This document shows, one piece after another, positions 7,431-15,555 of a stretch of 15,577 bases of DNA (position 1 is its first letter; each line of letters begins with the position of its first letter). Source of the stretch: CAMAUF01 sp046152925 (lineage in GTDB: Bacteria; Chloroflexota; Dehalococcoidia; Tepidiformales; Tepidiformaceae). The position numbers and the translations under genes are program-made. A model generated the notes under the pieces. It saw only the letters and a program-made list of their open reading frames with translations, searched no databases and was not told the DNA's origin. Location: positions 1-15,577 of the forward strand of contig JBJXFX010000106.1 in assembly GCA_046152925.1 (NCBI GenBank), given 5' to 3'.

Positions 7431-8046
7431 TGAACCCTTCGTTGAGCTTCCGCCGGAGGTTGTTCATGTGGACCTTCACGGTCTGCGTGAACGGGTTGGC
7501 GTGCTCATCCCAGATGTGTTCGAGGAGCTCTTCCTGCGGCACCGCGCGCCCCTCGTTCCTGGCTAGATAGTACACCAGGGCAAATTCCTTGGGGGTAAGG
7601 TGAATTTCCTGTCCGTCGCGCTTCACGCGGTTGGTGTTCGGGTCGAGCTCCAGGCCGCGCGTGTTGATCATCGGTTCGCGCAGCCCACCCTCGCGCCGGG
7701 TGATGGCGCGGATCCGGGCGGCGAGCTCGCTGAACGCGAACGGCTTCACCAGGTAGTCGTCGGCACCCCTGTCGAGCCCGTCGACACGGTCACGGATTGC
7801 GCTCCGCGCGGTCAACATGATGATCCCGCCGGCGAAACGGTCGTCCCGCAGCCGCCGGCAGACCTCCATGCCGTCGAGCTTCGGCAGGTTGAGGTCCAGG
7901 CAGACAACGTCGTAGGTGTTCACGGCTGCCTTCTCGATGGCCTCGGCGCCGTCGAGAGCGACGTCCACAGCGTAGCCCAGCTTGATCAAGCCCCGCTCAA
8001 TTGCGCTGGCGATGGGTTCTTCATCTTCAACGACCAAGACACGCAT
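7384..8046 (-). CDS. OmpR/PhoB-family response regulator
   Basis: A 220-residue transcription factor paired with the histidine kinase gene it overlaps. The receiver domain (1-118) is intact: acidic pair D8/E9, phospho-acceptor D51 (VCLDLNLPKLDG), T79 (MLTAR) and K101 (DDYLVKPF). The winged-helix domain (about 126-220) shows IHLTPKEFALVYYLARNEG, QTVKVHMNNLRRKL and IRGKGYVL, as in OmpR-type DNA binders. A GTG at 8058 would add four residues, but GAGG lies 6 bases before the ATG at 8046, so I use 8046. Upstream, at 8107-8136, are tandem TTAACCT-like repeats that could be its own binding site (autoregulation). The target genes cannot be told from sequence. Confidence 0.94.
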   Translation of the reverse strand: MRVLVVEDEEPIASAIERGLIKLGYAVDVALDGAEAIEKAAVNTYDVVCLDLNLPKLDGMEVCRRLRDDRFAGGIIMLTARSAIRDRVDGLDRGADDYLVKPFAFSELAARIRAITRREGGLREPMINTRGLELDPNTNRVKRDGQEIHLTPKEFALVYYLARNEGRAVPQEELLEHIWDEHANPFTQTVKVHMNNLRRKLNEGFSDQLIETIRGKGYVL

Positions 8047-8106
8047 GGTGCGCCTCACGCCTCCGTACCGTTAGCTCAGAGCTTACTATCACGAAGTCTA
8101 AACTTA

Positions 8107-8136
8107 GGTAAAGACCCAAGGTTAGAAGAGGTTAAG
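8107..8136 (-). promoter_or_regulatory. Tandem direct repeats upstream of the response regulator, candidate OmpR-type operator
   Basis: Read on the reverse strand, CTTAACCT, TCTAACCT and TTTACCT follow one another; the first two are 10 bp apart and the third is 13 bp further on. A possible -10 (GATAGT, complement of 8085-8090) lies about 17 bp downstream of the last repeat. OmpR/PhoB-family regulators bind direct repeats spaced about one helical turn apart, so autoregulation is plausible. Confidence 0.4.
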
Positions 8137-8155
8137 ACACCGGATTGGTGGCAGT

Positions 8156-9469
8156 TTATACTGACTGTTGGGCAAGTTTCTTGGCCATGCGTCCGAAATC
8201 CTGGACGCCAAGCGAGATTTGTAGCGCCCGAAATCGCTCTTCAAGCGCAAGCCCGATCGCCTCGCGGATCGGCGTTTCCAACGACCAAAGCTCCGCCTTA
8301 AACGGTCCCCAGAGCTTGCGCCGGGCCGAATGGAGGAACTGCGCCTCGGAATCAGCCGCTTTTCGGTCGGCACCCAGGTGGGCGCGCGCGTGTGCTTCCA
8401 TCGCCGCGCGGAGGTCCAGCGGGAACGCTGGGTGGTCGAAGACGATGCTTTGGAAGCCCGTGGCCAGGTGCACCTCCGCCGTCTCGACCGCGGGAAACCG
8501 GCTGAACAACTCCTCAGGCAGCGTACTCGCGCCGTGCTGGACCGCGCCTGCCATGCCGTACCGTTCGCGTCCCACTCGCGAAATCTCGCGAAGCGTCTCG
8601 AAATCGAGGTTCACATCGGCGATCGTCCCATCGGGGAGGACAACGCCGCCGTGCTTCGTCCCAGTCTGGACACTTACCTTCCGAAGACGCGTCTCAGGAT
8701 AGAGCGACAAGACTTGGTCACAATACGCCGTCAGTTCTTCGACGGTTGTATTGTGCGACCCAACCTCGCCTATTTCTCCGCCGATCGAGATTTCGAACCG
8801 GTCCGGATCTTGGCCGCGAATGCGCCGCGCGAGGTCGGCGGTCACTTCGGCGTTCACGCGCTGCTGGTCTTCGACCCGTGCGAAGCTGAGGTCGACCAAC
8901 GTCGAAGCGTCGATGTCGATGTTCCAGAAGCTGGCCGCGATGCACGCGTCCATCAGCTTCCAAACAGCGTCGACCTCGGCGGCCGGGTCCGCCGCAAAGG
9001 CCGCGGCGTTGAGCATCATGTGGTCGGCCTGAAGGAACACGGGGCCGTCGTAGCCCTCAGCGCAGGCGGCCGCGAGCACGGATGTGGCGAACTCAGCTGG
9101 CGTCTGGCCCGTGAACCCGAGCTCGGCGCGGTTGATTTCAAAGATGGCGACGCCGTCGTGTGCGATGACGGCCCGGAAGAGCGCCGCGGCGATGTCGAAC
9201 GTCATCCCGCGGACGTTGACCGCGGGGACGGTGAAACTCGCGACTTCGCCCCTCGCCCGCGCCGCATAGAACGCCGCGATCGACGCGGGGCGGACGCCGC
9301 GGCTGACGGCATGCTGGCGAACGACATAACGCGCAGCCTCGGCGTCCGCAGGGGCCCCGAGTGCCGACAACGATGCCAGGGCGCGCCAGTCTTCGGGGCC
9401 AGGGGATTGACCTTGGCGAAGCGCAGACGGTGCGCCGGGAATGAGCAGGCGTTCGAGGAGCGGGTGCAT
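8156..9469 (-). CDS. Atypical long class II (metal-dependent) aldolase, FBA/tagatose-bisphosphate aldolase superfamily
   Basis: A 437-residue protein with a class II aldolase core at about 78-345. The equivalents of the catalytic Asp and all four metal ligands are visible: FLQADH (D149, H150), GGEIGEVG (E232), GTKHGG (H273) and AVQHGAS (H312). VNLDFETLREIS (287-297) matches the class II 'LDFerL' segment. It differs from ordinary class II FBA (about 285-360 aa): it has about 75 extra residues at the N-terminus and about 95 at the C-terminus. The usual NxDTD phosphate/substrate motif reads VHLATG (333-338), and HGGSG reads HGAST. The segments GFTGQTPAEF and NIDIDAS also resemble GatZ/KbaZ proteins. 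It is therefore probably a metal-dependent ketose-phosphate aldolase, with the substrate uncertain. The ATG at 9469 sits 7 bases after a TAGACT box, suggesting a leaderless mRNA. It is divergent from the class I aldolase and 109 bp upstream of the response regulator. Confidence 0.85.
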   Translation of the reverse strand: MHPLLERLLIPGAPSALRQGQSPGPEDWRALASLSALGAPADAEAARYVVRQHAVSRGVRPASIAAFYAARARGEVASFTVPAVNVRGMTFDIAAALFRAVIAHDGVAIFEINRAELGFTGQTPAEFATSVLAAACAEGYDGPVFLQADHMMLNAAAFAADPAAEVDAVWKLMDACIAASFWNIDIDASTLVDLSFARVEDQQRVNAEVTADLARRIRGQDPDRFEISIGGEIGEVGSHNTTVEELTAYCDQVLSLYPETRLRKVSVQTGTKHGGVVLPDGTIADVNLDFETLREISRVGRERYGMAGAVQHGASTLPEELFSRFPAVETAEVHLATGFQSIVFDHPAFPLDLRAAMEAHARAHLGADRKAADSEAQFLHSARRKLWGPFKAELWSLETPIREAIGLALEERFRALQISLGVQDFGRMAKKLAQQSV

Positions 9470-9476
9470 GTCCCGC

Positions 9477-9482
9477 AGTCTA
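9477..9482 (-). promoter_or_regulatory. -10 box (TAGACT) for a leaderless class II aldolase transcript
   Basis: The reverse strand reads GATAGACT, 7 bases, then ATG (9469). A standard 7-nt distance puts the transcription start at the A of the start codon. No SD is present. The opposing TAGAAT box of the class I aldolase is about 90 bp away. Confidence 0.5.
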
Positions 9483-9571
9483 TCGGGGCTGAGCTACTTT
9501 GGCGGCCCTTGCCGTCCACTTGGCGTCTCCCTTCGGGCGCAATGATGGTGCGCGCCCGAGAGCCCGCGCGG

Positions 9572-9577
9572 TAGAAT
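9572..9577 (+). promoter_or_regulatory. -10 box (TAGAAT) for the class I aldolase gene
   Basis: GGTAGAAT 38 bases upstream of the ATG at 9616. The expected leader is about 30 nt and carries an SD (AGGAG, 9602-9606). No good -35 hexamer is seen. Confidence 0.45.
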
Positions 9578-9615
9578 ACCGGGCGCCAGGATCCCCAGAA
9601 CAGGAGCGTTGCCAG

Positions 9616-10713
<1,098 letters not shown>

Positions 10714-10750
10714 CGGGAGCGGCGTTCGCCGCACCCATCCTGCGGGACAA

Positions 10751-10779
10751 CGAAAGGGGGCGCCCAGCGCCCCCTTTCG
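10751..10779. terminator. Perfect 13-bp hairpin between convergent genes
   Basis: CGAAAGGGGGCGC, loop CCA, then its exact complement. It lies 38 bases after the aldolase stop and 21 bases from the stop of the convergent regulator gene. No U-tract longer than the TTTCG stem end follows on the + strand. The AAAG/CTTT at the stem base makes it usable on both strands as a bidirectional terminator. Confidence 0.8.
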
Positions 10780-10799
10780 CTCCTTGCCCTGGCTGAAAA

Positions 10800-11573
10800 C
10801 TAGGCAGCCCGCGCCGGTCGGGCCGTTTCCCGGCGGGCGGTGGTGCGGCGTTCGAGCATGTAACCGAAGCCGCGCACGTTCACGATGTAGCTCGGCTCCG
10901 AGGGGTCGAGCTCGACCTTGCGCCGGATGCGGCGGATGTACACCTTGACGATCTCCTGCGCTTCGCGTTCGGAGTAGGTGTAGTCCTGCACGTTGCGAAG
11001 GATGTCGACCGGGCTCACCACTTTGCCCGCGTTCCTCGCGAGGAAGGCGAGGATCTTGAACTCCGTGGGCGTGAGCGGGATGACGTCCTGGTCGCGGATC
11101 GCCTGGCAACGGTCGAAGTCCAGCTGGAGGTCGCGCACGGCGATCACGCTCGGCATGTCGCCGGCGGGCTCTTGGGGAGCGGCCGGGTTGCGGCGAGAGA
11201 GCGCGCTCAGCTGGGCGCTGAGGATCTCGATGCCGTCGGTGTCTCGGAGGCAGATGTCCGCGCCCGCTTCGAGCGCGCTCGAAAGGCCGTTCGCGTGGGG
11301 GCCCGGAGCGAGCACGAGCAGCGCGCCGTGGACGTTCTTCGCGATGTTCTTGATGAGCTGCAGGTCCGTATCGATCCGCGGGTCCACCGCGAGGACGACC
11401 AGGTCGGGGTCGAACTGCGAGAGCAGCTTCTCCGTGTCCCGGTCGTGCGGGCGCTCTGTCGTCGTGTACCCGTGCCGCGCAAGGGCGGGCAGGACTTCAG
11501 ACGAGCGATAGTCACGCGTGTGCGTCACAAACGCTACGGTGCTCTTGAAGCCGTCGTCGTGCCGTTCTGGCAT
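10800..11573 (-). CDS. OmpR-type winged-helix regulator with degenerate (pseudo-)receiver domain
   Basis: A 257-residue protein. The C-terminal winged helix (about 143-242) is canonical: IPLTPTEFKILAFLARNAG, EIVKVYIRRIRRKVE and YIVNVRGFGYML. The N-terminal receiver-like fold (about 12-127) has lost every phosphorylation residue. The beta-1 acidic pair is T17/H18 (VAFVTHTRD), the phospho-Asp position is A62 (PDLVVLAVDP), the Thr position is A89 (LVLAPG) and the beta-5 Lys position is D111 (ADICLRD). It therefore probably acts independently of a kinase, through a ligand, protein contact or expression level. An Arg/Ala-rich basic tail (244-257) follows the winged helix. ATG 11573 is chosen because AGGAG (complement of 11581-11585) lies 7 bases upstream; a GTG at 11588 has no SD. 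It lies downstream of the sigma factor gene on the same strand, but a hairpin separates them. Confidence 0.9.
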   Translation of the reverse strand: MPERHDDGFKSTVAFVTHTRDYRSSEVLPALARHGYTTTERPHDRDTEKLLSQFDPDLVVLAVDPRIDTDLQLIKNIAKNVHGALLVLAPGPHANGLSSALEAGADICLRDTDGIEILSAQLSALSRRNPAAPQEPAGDMPSVIAVRDLQLDFDRCQAIRDQDVIPLTPTEFKILAFLARNAGKVVSPVDILRNVQDYTYSEREAQEIVKVYIRRIRRKVELDPSEPSYIVNVRGFGYMLERRTTARRETARPARAA

Positions 11574-11855
11574 AAGCGAACTCCTCACTTCAGGAACCGA
11601 GGGGATGCTCTGTGCCCGAATTGGGCGCCTTGCATCCCGCTGGCCGGGCGTCTTGGTTGGTCTGGTCGACGCCCCGTCGCCTTCTCTCTCCCATAATCGA
11701 CCCCGCCGTATCGTTGAACAGGGTTTAGGGAGCGCTCAGTGGACGCTGCGTGGACTGTTACACGGTATCCACCGAAAGGCCCGAGGCAGGTCGGCGGCAC
11801 GAGAACGGGCCGCCCAAAGGCGGCCCGTCCGGTGATGTTCGGTCGGTCCCAGGTG
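11574..11855. other. 282-bp intergenic region between sigma factor gene and pseudo-receiver regulator
   Basis: It holds the sigma-gene terminator (11805-11828) and a leader of roughly 110 nt for the regulator. A weak promoter-like pair lies on the reverse strand: TTCAAC (complement of 11713-11718), 17 bases, TATGGG (complement of 11690-11695). I see no convincing gene here; open frames across it have no recognisable protein character. A small RNA cannot be excluded. Confidence 0.4.
11805..11828 (-). terminator. Hairpin terminator after the sigma factor gene
   Basis: ACGGGCCGCC, loop CAAA, GGCGGCCCGT: a perfect 10-bp stem starting 27 bases beyond the sigma stop codon. On the reverse strand the stem is followed by TCTCG, so there is no long U-run; it is a GC-rich terminator of moderate certainty. 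Confidence 0.65.
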
Positions 11856-12650
11856 CTATGCGGCATCCCGCACGAGCGCGCGCCGGAGGCGTTTGACCGC
11901 CTGGCCGTGAAGCTGGGAGACGCGCGTCTCGGAGACGTTGAGCACGGCGGCGATGTCTTTCATCGTCAGGTGCTCGACATAATAAAGGGAGACGACGAGC
12001 CGCTCCCGCTCGGGCAAGCCCTGGACGGCGCGGGCGAGGTCCTCCAGCAACTCCTTCTCTTCGAAGGACTTGGTGAAGTCGATGTCCTCGTCGGCAGTGG
12101 GCATCTCGGCGGCCGGGAATGAGTCCCCGTCGTCGTCCTTTTCGAGCATCCGGTCGAGGGAGACGGTGACCCACCGGGAGTTCGAGGACGCTTCGCGGTA
12201 CTGCTCGAGGGTGACCCCGAGATGCTGCGCGGCCTCGATGTCGGTGGGTGAGCGGCCGAGGAGTGTCTCGAGCTCGCTCTGGGCGCGCTGCACATCGCGC
12301 GCTTTCTGCCGCATCGTGCGGCTGAGCCGGTCCATCCGGCGGAACGCGTCGATCATAGAGCCGCGGATGCGGCGCACAGCGTACGCGTGGAAGTTCGTAC
12401 CTTTGGTTGGGTCGTAGCGACGGACGGCCTCGACAAGGCCGCACGTCCCGTAGCCAACGGCATCTTCGAATTCCAGGAGCCCTGGGATCTCCAAGGGCAG
12501 GGAGCGGGCCACGCGCCGCACCAAGGGTGCGTATTGCATGACCAGTTGCTGCTGCTCCTCCAGCGTGAGCCGTGAAGCGATCTCCAGTCCCGGTGTTTCT
12601 TCGATGTCGTTGTCGATGTCAGTTGTGGGCGCAGACAACTGCCATTCCAT
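11856..12650 (-). CDS. FliA/WhiG-type alternative RNA polymerase sigma factor
   Basis: A 264-residue sigma-70 family group 3 factor. Region 2 (about 38-108) contains QYAPLVRRVARSLP, FEDAVGYGTCGLVEAVRRYD and FHAYAVRRIRGSMIDAFRRMD. Region 3 (about 115-170) includes LETLLGRSPTDIEAAQHLGV and VSLDRML. Region 4 (about 200-262) has LPERERLVVSLYYVEHLTMK followed by the helix-turn-helix IAAVLNVSETRVSQLHGQAV. The GRSPT..E.A..LG and S.TRVSQLH patterns are typical of FliA and WhiG. These direct flagellar or developmental genes, but none of either kind is in the window. The N-terminal ~28 residues are acidic. ATG 12650 is preferred: the frame stays open upstream to 12794, but those residues look non-coding. 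No SD is seen. A hairpin terminator follows. No anti-sigma gene is adjacent. Confidence 0.92.
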   Translation of the reverse strand: MEWQLSAPTTDIDNDIEETPGLEIASRLTLEEQQQLVMQYAPLVRRVARSLPLEIPGLLEFEDAVGYGTCGLVEAVRRYDPTKGTNFHAYAVRRIRGSMIDAFRRMDRLSRTMRQKARDVQRAQSELETLLGRSPTDIEAAQHLGVTLEQYREASSNSRWVTVSLDRMLEKDDDGDSFPAAEMPTADEDIDFTKSFEEKELLEDLARAVQGLPERERLVVSLYYVEHLTMKDIAAVLNVSETRVSQLHGQAVKRLRRALVRDAA

Positions 12651-12953
12651 GGTGATTTCGTGTACCCCGCTTTCACACCCGAATCGCCACCGACCGACGT
12701 CTGTCGAATGCGATTCGGTAGCCCAAGTGTTCCGCCGGAGGCGGTGACAGAACAACGGAAAGAGCGTGACGGGCGTGTAGTCGTCCGGTGACAAGCAGAG
12801 ACATAAGAGTCCAATCTGGTGCCAAACCAGCCCTCTGGCCGACCATAACTGATATAGTGCGAAGTTGAACCGTTACCGAGACCTTCCCAAGCAACCCGTC
12901 GGCCTGCCCGAGTTGCGCGCCACGGCCGATTCCCGTACTTCCTGGAATCGAAG
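12651..12953. other. 303-bp divergent intergenic region between sigma factor and beta-propeller genes
   Basis: The region is relatively AT-rich around 12790-12870. It contains an extended -10 for the rightward gene (12850-12858) and, on the reverse strand, a weak TTCAAC (complement of 12864-12869), 16 bases, TATGGT (complement of 12842-12847) that could drive the sigma gene with a leader near 185 nt. A small inverted repeat, CTGGT-5-ACCAG, lies at 12816-12830. I see no convincing gene. Confidence 0.45.
12850..12858 (+). promoter_or_regulatory. Extended -10 promoter (TGATATAGT) for the beta-propeller gene
   Basis: TGA followed by TATAGT matches the extended -10 pattern TGnTATAAT at all but one position. 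The transcription start would be near 12865, with about 90 nt of leader. No -35 hexamer is evident, as is common for extended -10 promoters. Confidence 0.45.
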
Positions 12954-14117
12954 ATGACTACTGGACGCATGGCCGTTGTCGAACGTGGTGGCGCCCTCTC
13001 CCTCTATGCACGCGCGCCGCGCGCCGCTGGCTGGGTCCGCACGCCGCTCCGTAGCGAAGGGCGTTGGCCCTCCTGGCACCCAACGCGGGACCTGATCGCC
13101 GTCTCATCGCTCTCGGCGACGGCCCGGACGCCACGCAGCGCTGTCGAGGCGGTGCCCGTGGGAGACGGCGTTACCAAGTTGCTCTACGCCTCGCCACCCG
13201 GAGCGCCGCCGGCGATCGCCCTGCGTATCCCGCACTACGTGCTTTGGGCGCCGAACGGCAACACCCTCTCCATGGTCGTGCCGGGCGCCGAGGGGCTCCA
13301 GCTCGCCCTTTCCGACGTCGACGGGGCGTTCACGGGCGTGAGCGTGGCCCAGGCCGCCCCGATGTTCGAGGCCTGGTCGCCTGATGGGCGCTGGCTGGCC
13401 TTCCATGGTGGGCAGGAGATGCGCGTCTACGACCTCGATGATCGCGACTCGAAGCTCCTGGCCGACGACGCAATCGGCTTCCGCGCACCAGCGTTCGCCG
13501 CGGCTGGCTCCGTGGTTGCCTTTGCGCGGCCCTATCCGCCCGGGGTCGAAGTGGTCGGCTACGACGTCGAGTCGGGCGTGCAGCAACGGTTGAGCACGTT
13601 CGAAGGAGGCGTCGCCCTTTCGACCATCCCCGGCTCGACCGAGGTGTCGGTCGCGCTGACGGTGGAGGCCGATGCCGGCGTTTTCCAGCAGCTCTTTGCC
13701 ATCGACACCGCCCGGCCGGGGACGGTCCGCCCGATCCTCCGTGGGCCGTTTGTGGCCGCGCTCTGGAGCCCGCTTGGCGACCGTGTTGCGGTCGTGGTGC
13801 CGCTCCAGACGGGCGACGGCCGCTACGCGGTCCGTGTGCACACTGCCGACGGCGCGTTCCTCGCAGCGACCGAGGGGTTCGTCCCGGCGCAGGACTTGCG
13901 GACCTACCTTGGCTTCTTCGACCAATACAGCCAGTCACATCGCCTTTGGGCGCCGGGCGGGAGCGGGCTCACGATCTCTGGGCGGCTCCTGAGTGACGGC
14001 GTGGCCGCCTCGTTCTCGTCTGCCCCGACGGATTATGTCTGGTACTGGCCCGCTGAGCGCGGGAAGCCCTTCGAGCTTGTCGGGCCGGGCGAGCTCGCCT
14101 TCTTCGCGACCCACTGA
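12954..14117 (+). CDS. Beta-propeller protein of TolB/WD40-like type, cytoplasmic
   Basis: A 387-residue protein with no signal peptide or membrane segment. It contains repeated TolB/PD40-like strands: WPSWHPTRDLIAVSS (38-52), VLWAPNGNTLSMVV (96-109), EAWSPDGRWLAFHG (139-152), PAFAAAGSVVAFAR (179-192), ALWSPLGDRVAVVV (269-282) and RLWAPGGSGLTISG (330-343). The spacing of about 40-60 residues suggests a six- or seven-bladed propeller. Such folds usually bind proteins or ligands, and no catalytic motif is visible. The start at 12954 has only a weak GGAA/GAAG upstream; an ATG at 12969 is an alternative. The gene is divergent from the sigma factor and 106 bp upstream of the S41 protease gene on the same strand. 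The function is unknown. Confidence 0.85.
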   Translation: MTTGRMAVVERGGALSLYARAPRAAGWVRTPLRSEGRWPSWHPTRDLIAVSSLSATARTPRSAVEAVPVGDGVTKLLYASPPGAPPAIALRIPHYVLWAPNGNTLSMVVPGAEGLQLALSDVDGAFTGVSVAQAAPMFEAWSPDGRWLAFHGGQEMRVYDLDDRDSKLLADDAIGFRAPAFAAAGSVVAFARPYPPGVEVVGYDVESGVQQRLSTFEGGVALSTIPGSTEVSVALTVEADAGVFQQLFAIDTARPGTVRPILRGPFVAALWSPLGDRVAVVVPLQTGDGRYAVRVHTADGAFLAATEGFVPAQDLRTYLGFFDQYSQSHRLWAPGGSGLTISGRLLSDGVAASFSSAPTDYVWYWPAERGKPFELVGPGELAFFATH

Positions 14118-14177
14118 TGCCACTCCGTGTAAACATGGGGTAAGCGGCCCGCATTGCTGCGCCAGATCGGCGGACGG

Positions 14178-14183
14178 TAGACT
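14178..14183 (+). promoter_or_regulatory. -10 box (TAGACT) for the S41 protease gene
   Basis: GGTAGACT lies about 40-50 bases before the candidate starts and repeats the local GGTAGAAT/GGTAGACT pattern. No -35 hexamer was recognised. Confidence 0.4.
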
Positions 14184-14223
14184 GAAAGGCGGCCCGTATG
14201 GGCACGCTCCCCGAAGGTCCTAG

Positions 14224-15555
14224 GTGGCAATGGAAATGCTCAGCGACCCGCCCAAGCCGAGTTCTGCCGAGCGTCTCGCCCGGGCAGCCGCCGTCGGATT
14301 TCTCCTCCTCGCCCTCGTCACCCTCGCGTTCGCGTTGGGTTGGGGCGTCCAAGAGCTCCGCCAAGACGACAGCGCGCCAGCCGCGCCGGCGACGTCGGCA
14401 CGAAACGAGACCAGTTCCGGCGCCTCGGTTGGCGCCGCCGTGATCGATGAGATCGTGAACTTGCTCCAGACCCAGTACGTCGACCGCAAGGTGATCGACC
14501 CCGACGCACTCAAGGATGCCGCGATCAACGGCATCATCACCTCGCTCAACGACCGCGAGACGCACTACATCTCGCCCGACGAGCTGCGCTCGAGCAACCT
14601 GCAACTGGCTTCGAGCTATGAAGGGATTGGCGCATCCGTCAGCGACCGGACGGGCCAGATCCAGATCGTCGCGCCCTTCCGCGATTCGCCCGCCGAGAAG
14701 GCCGGGATCAAGACGGGCGACATCATTCTCGAAGTCAACGGTGAACGGACCGACGGCTGGACCGACTCGCATGCCGTTGACCAGATCCGTGGCCCGCGCG
14801 GCACTACCGTGACGCTGCTCGTCCAGCACACCGATGGCACCCAAGAGAAGATCACCGTGACGCGCGGCGAGATTGACATCGAGAGCGTCTTCACCGACCC
14901 GAACCTCGAAGTCATCCCCGGGGAGAGCAAGGACCAGCTCGTCGACCGAGACGGCGCAGCCGTGACGGATGTCTGCTACTTGGCGATCGCCCAGTTCCAC
15001 GACAAGACGCTCTCCGAGCTCAAAACGAAGGCCGCGAACTTCGCCAGCCGCTGCAAGGGCCTCATCCTTGATGTCCGCGGCAACCCGGGTGGCGGCCTCA
15101 CCGCGACCGTCAACGTCGCCGACGAGTTCCTCGATCAGGGAACAATCATCATCGAGCAAGACTCCGACGGGAAGCAGTCGACGACGAGCGCCCAGCGCGG
15201 CGGCCTCCTCACCAAAATCCCGATCGTCGTCCTGCAAGACAGCGGCAGCGCGAGCGGGTCCGAAGTGCTGGCCGCGGCCCTCCGAGACAACGGCCGCGCG
15301 ACCATCCTAGGCACCACGAGCTTCGGCAAGGGCACAGTCAACCGGTTGTTCCCGCTGAAGAACTGTGACGACCCCAAGGGGAATTGTGGCGCCCTCTACG
15401 CGTCCATCGGACGTTGGCTCACCCCGAAGGGCGAACTCATTGAGGGCCTGGGCGTGAAGCCCGACATCGAACTTCCGATGACCTCGGAGCAGTACGTCGA
15501 CCAGGGGGACATCCAAGTCTTCCGGGCCATCGACATCCTCCGCGGCAAGAAGTAG
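14224..15555 (+). CDS. S41 C-terminal processing peptidase (CtpA/Prc family), membrane-anchored
   Basis: A 443-residue serine protease. One N-terminal TM segment (about 21-42) is followed by a low-complexity Ala/Ser linker (about 49-70), so the protease domain should lie outside the membrane. A PDZ domain covers about 120-215 (YEGIGASV, FRDSPAEKAGIKTGDIILEV). The S41 core includes LILDVRGNPGGGL (280-292), DSGSASGSE with nucleophile S344, and GTTSFGKG with general base K369. The 25-residue S-K distance equals that of E. coli Tsp (S430/K455). Where many CtpA proteins read LSDGSAL before the substrate strand, this one has KNCDDPKGNCGAL, with C381 and C388. The start is uncertain: GTG 14224 has GAAGG 6 bases upstream, and ATG 14236 has AGGTGG 8 bases upstream. 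The substrate is unknown. The family trims C-termini of secreted or membrane proteins. Confidence 0.92.
   Translation: MAMEMLSDPPKPSSAERLARAAAVGFLLLALVTLAFALGWGVQELRQDDSAPAAPATSARNETSSGASVGAAVIDEIVNLLQTQYVDRKVIDPDALKDAAINGIITSLNDRETHYISPDELRSSNLQLASSYEGIGASVSDRTGQIQIVAPFRDSPAEKAGIKTGDIILEVNGERTDGWTDSHAVDQIRGPRGTTVTLLVQHTDGTQEKITVTRGEIDIESVFTDPNLEVIPGESKDQLVDRDGAAVTDVCYLAIAQFHDKTLSELKTKAANFASRCKGLILDVRGNPGGGLTATVNVADEFLDQGTIIIEQDSDGKQSTTSAQRGGLLTKIPIVVLQDSGSASGSEVLAAALRDNGRATILGTTSFGKGTVNRLFPLKNCDDPKGNCGALYASIGRWLTPKGELIEGLGVKPDIELPMTSEQYVDQGDIQVFRAIDILRGKK

Noticed and set aside
12651..12794. N-terminal extension of the sigma factor to 12794
   Set aside because: The frame is open, but the 48 extra residues (Arg/His/Cys mix) look non-coding. 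FliA/WhiG-type proteins begin close to the acidic leader that starts at ATG 12650, and the region is better read as promoter and leader.
13969..15237. 422-codon reverse-strand frame across the S41 protease gene
   Set aside because: It is a shadow of a gene with intact PDZ and Ser-Lys motifs on the other strand. The composition is biased and there is no domain or plausible start region.
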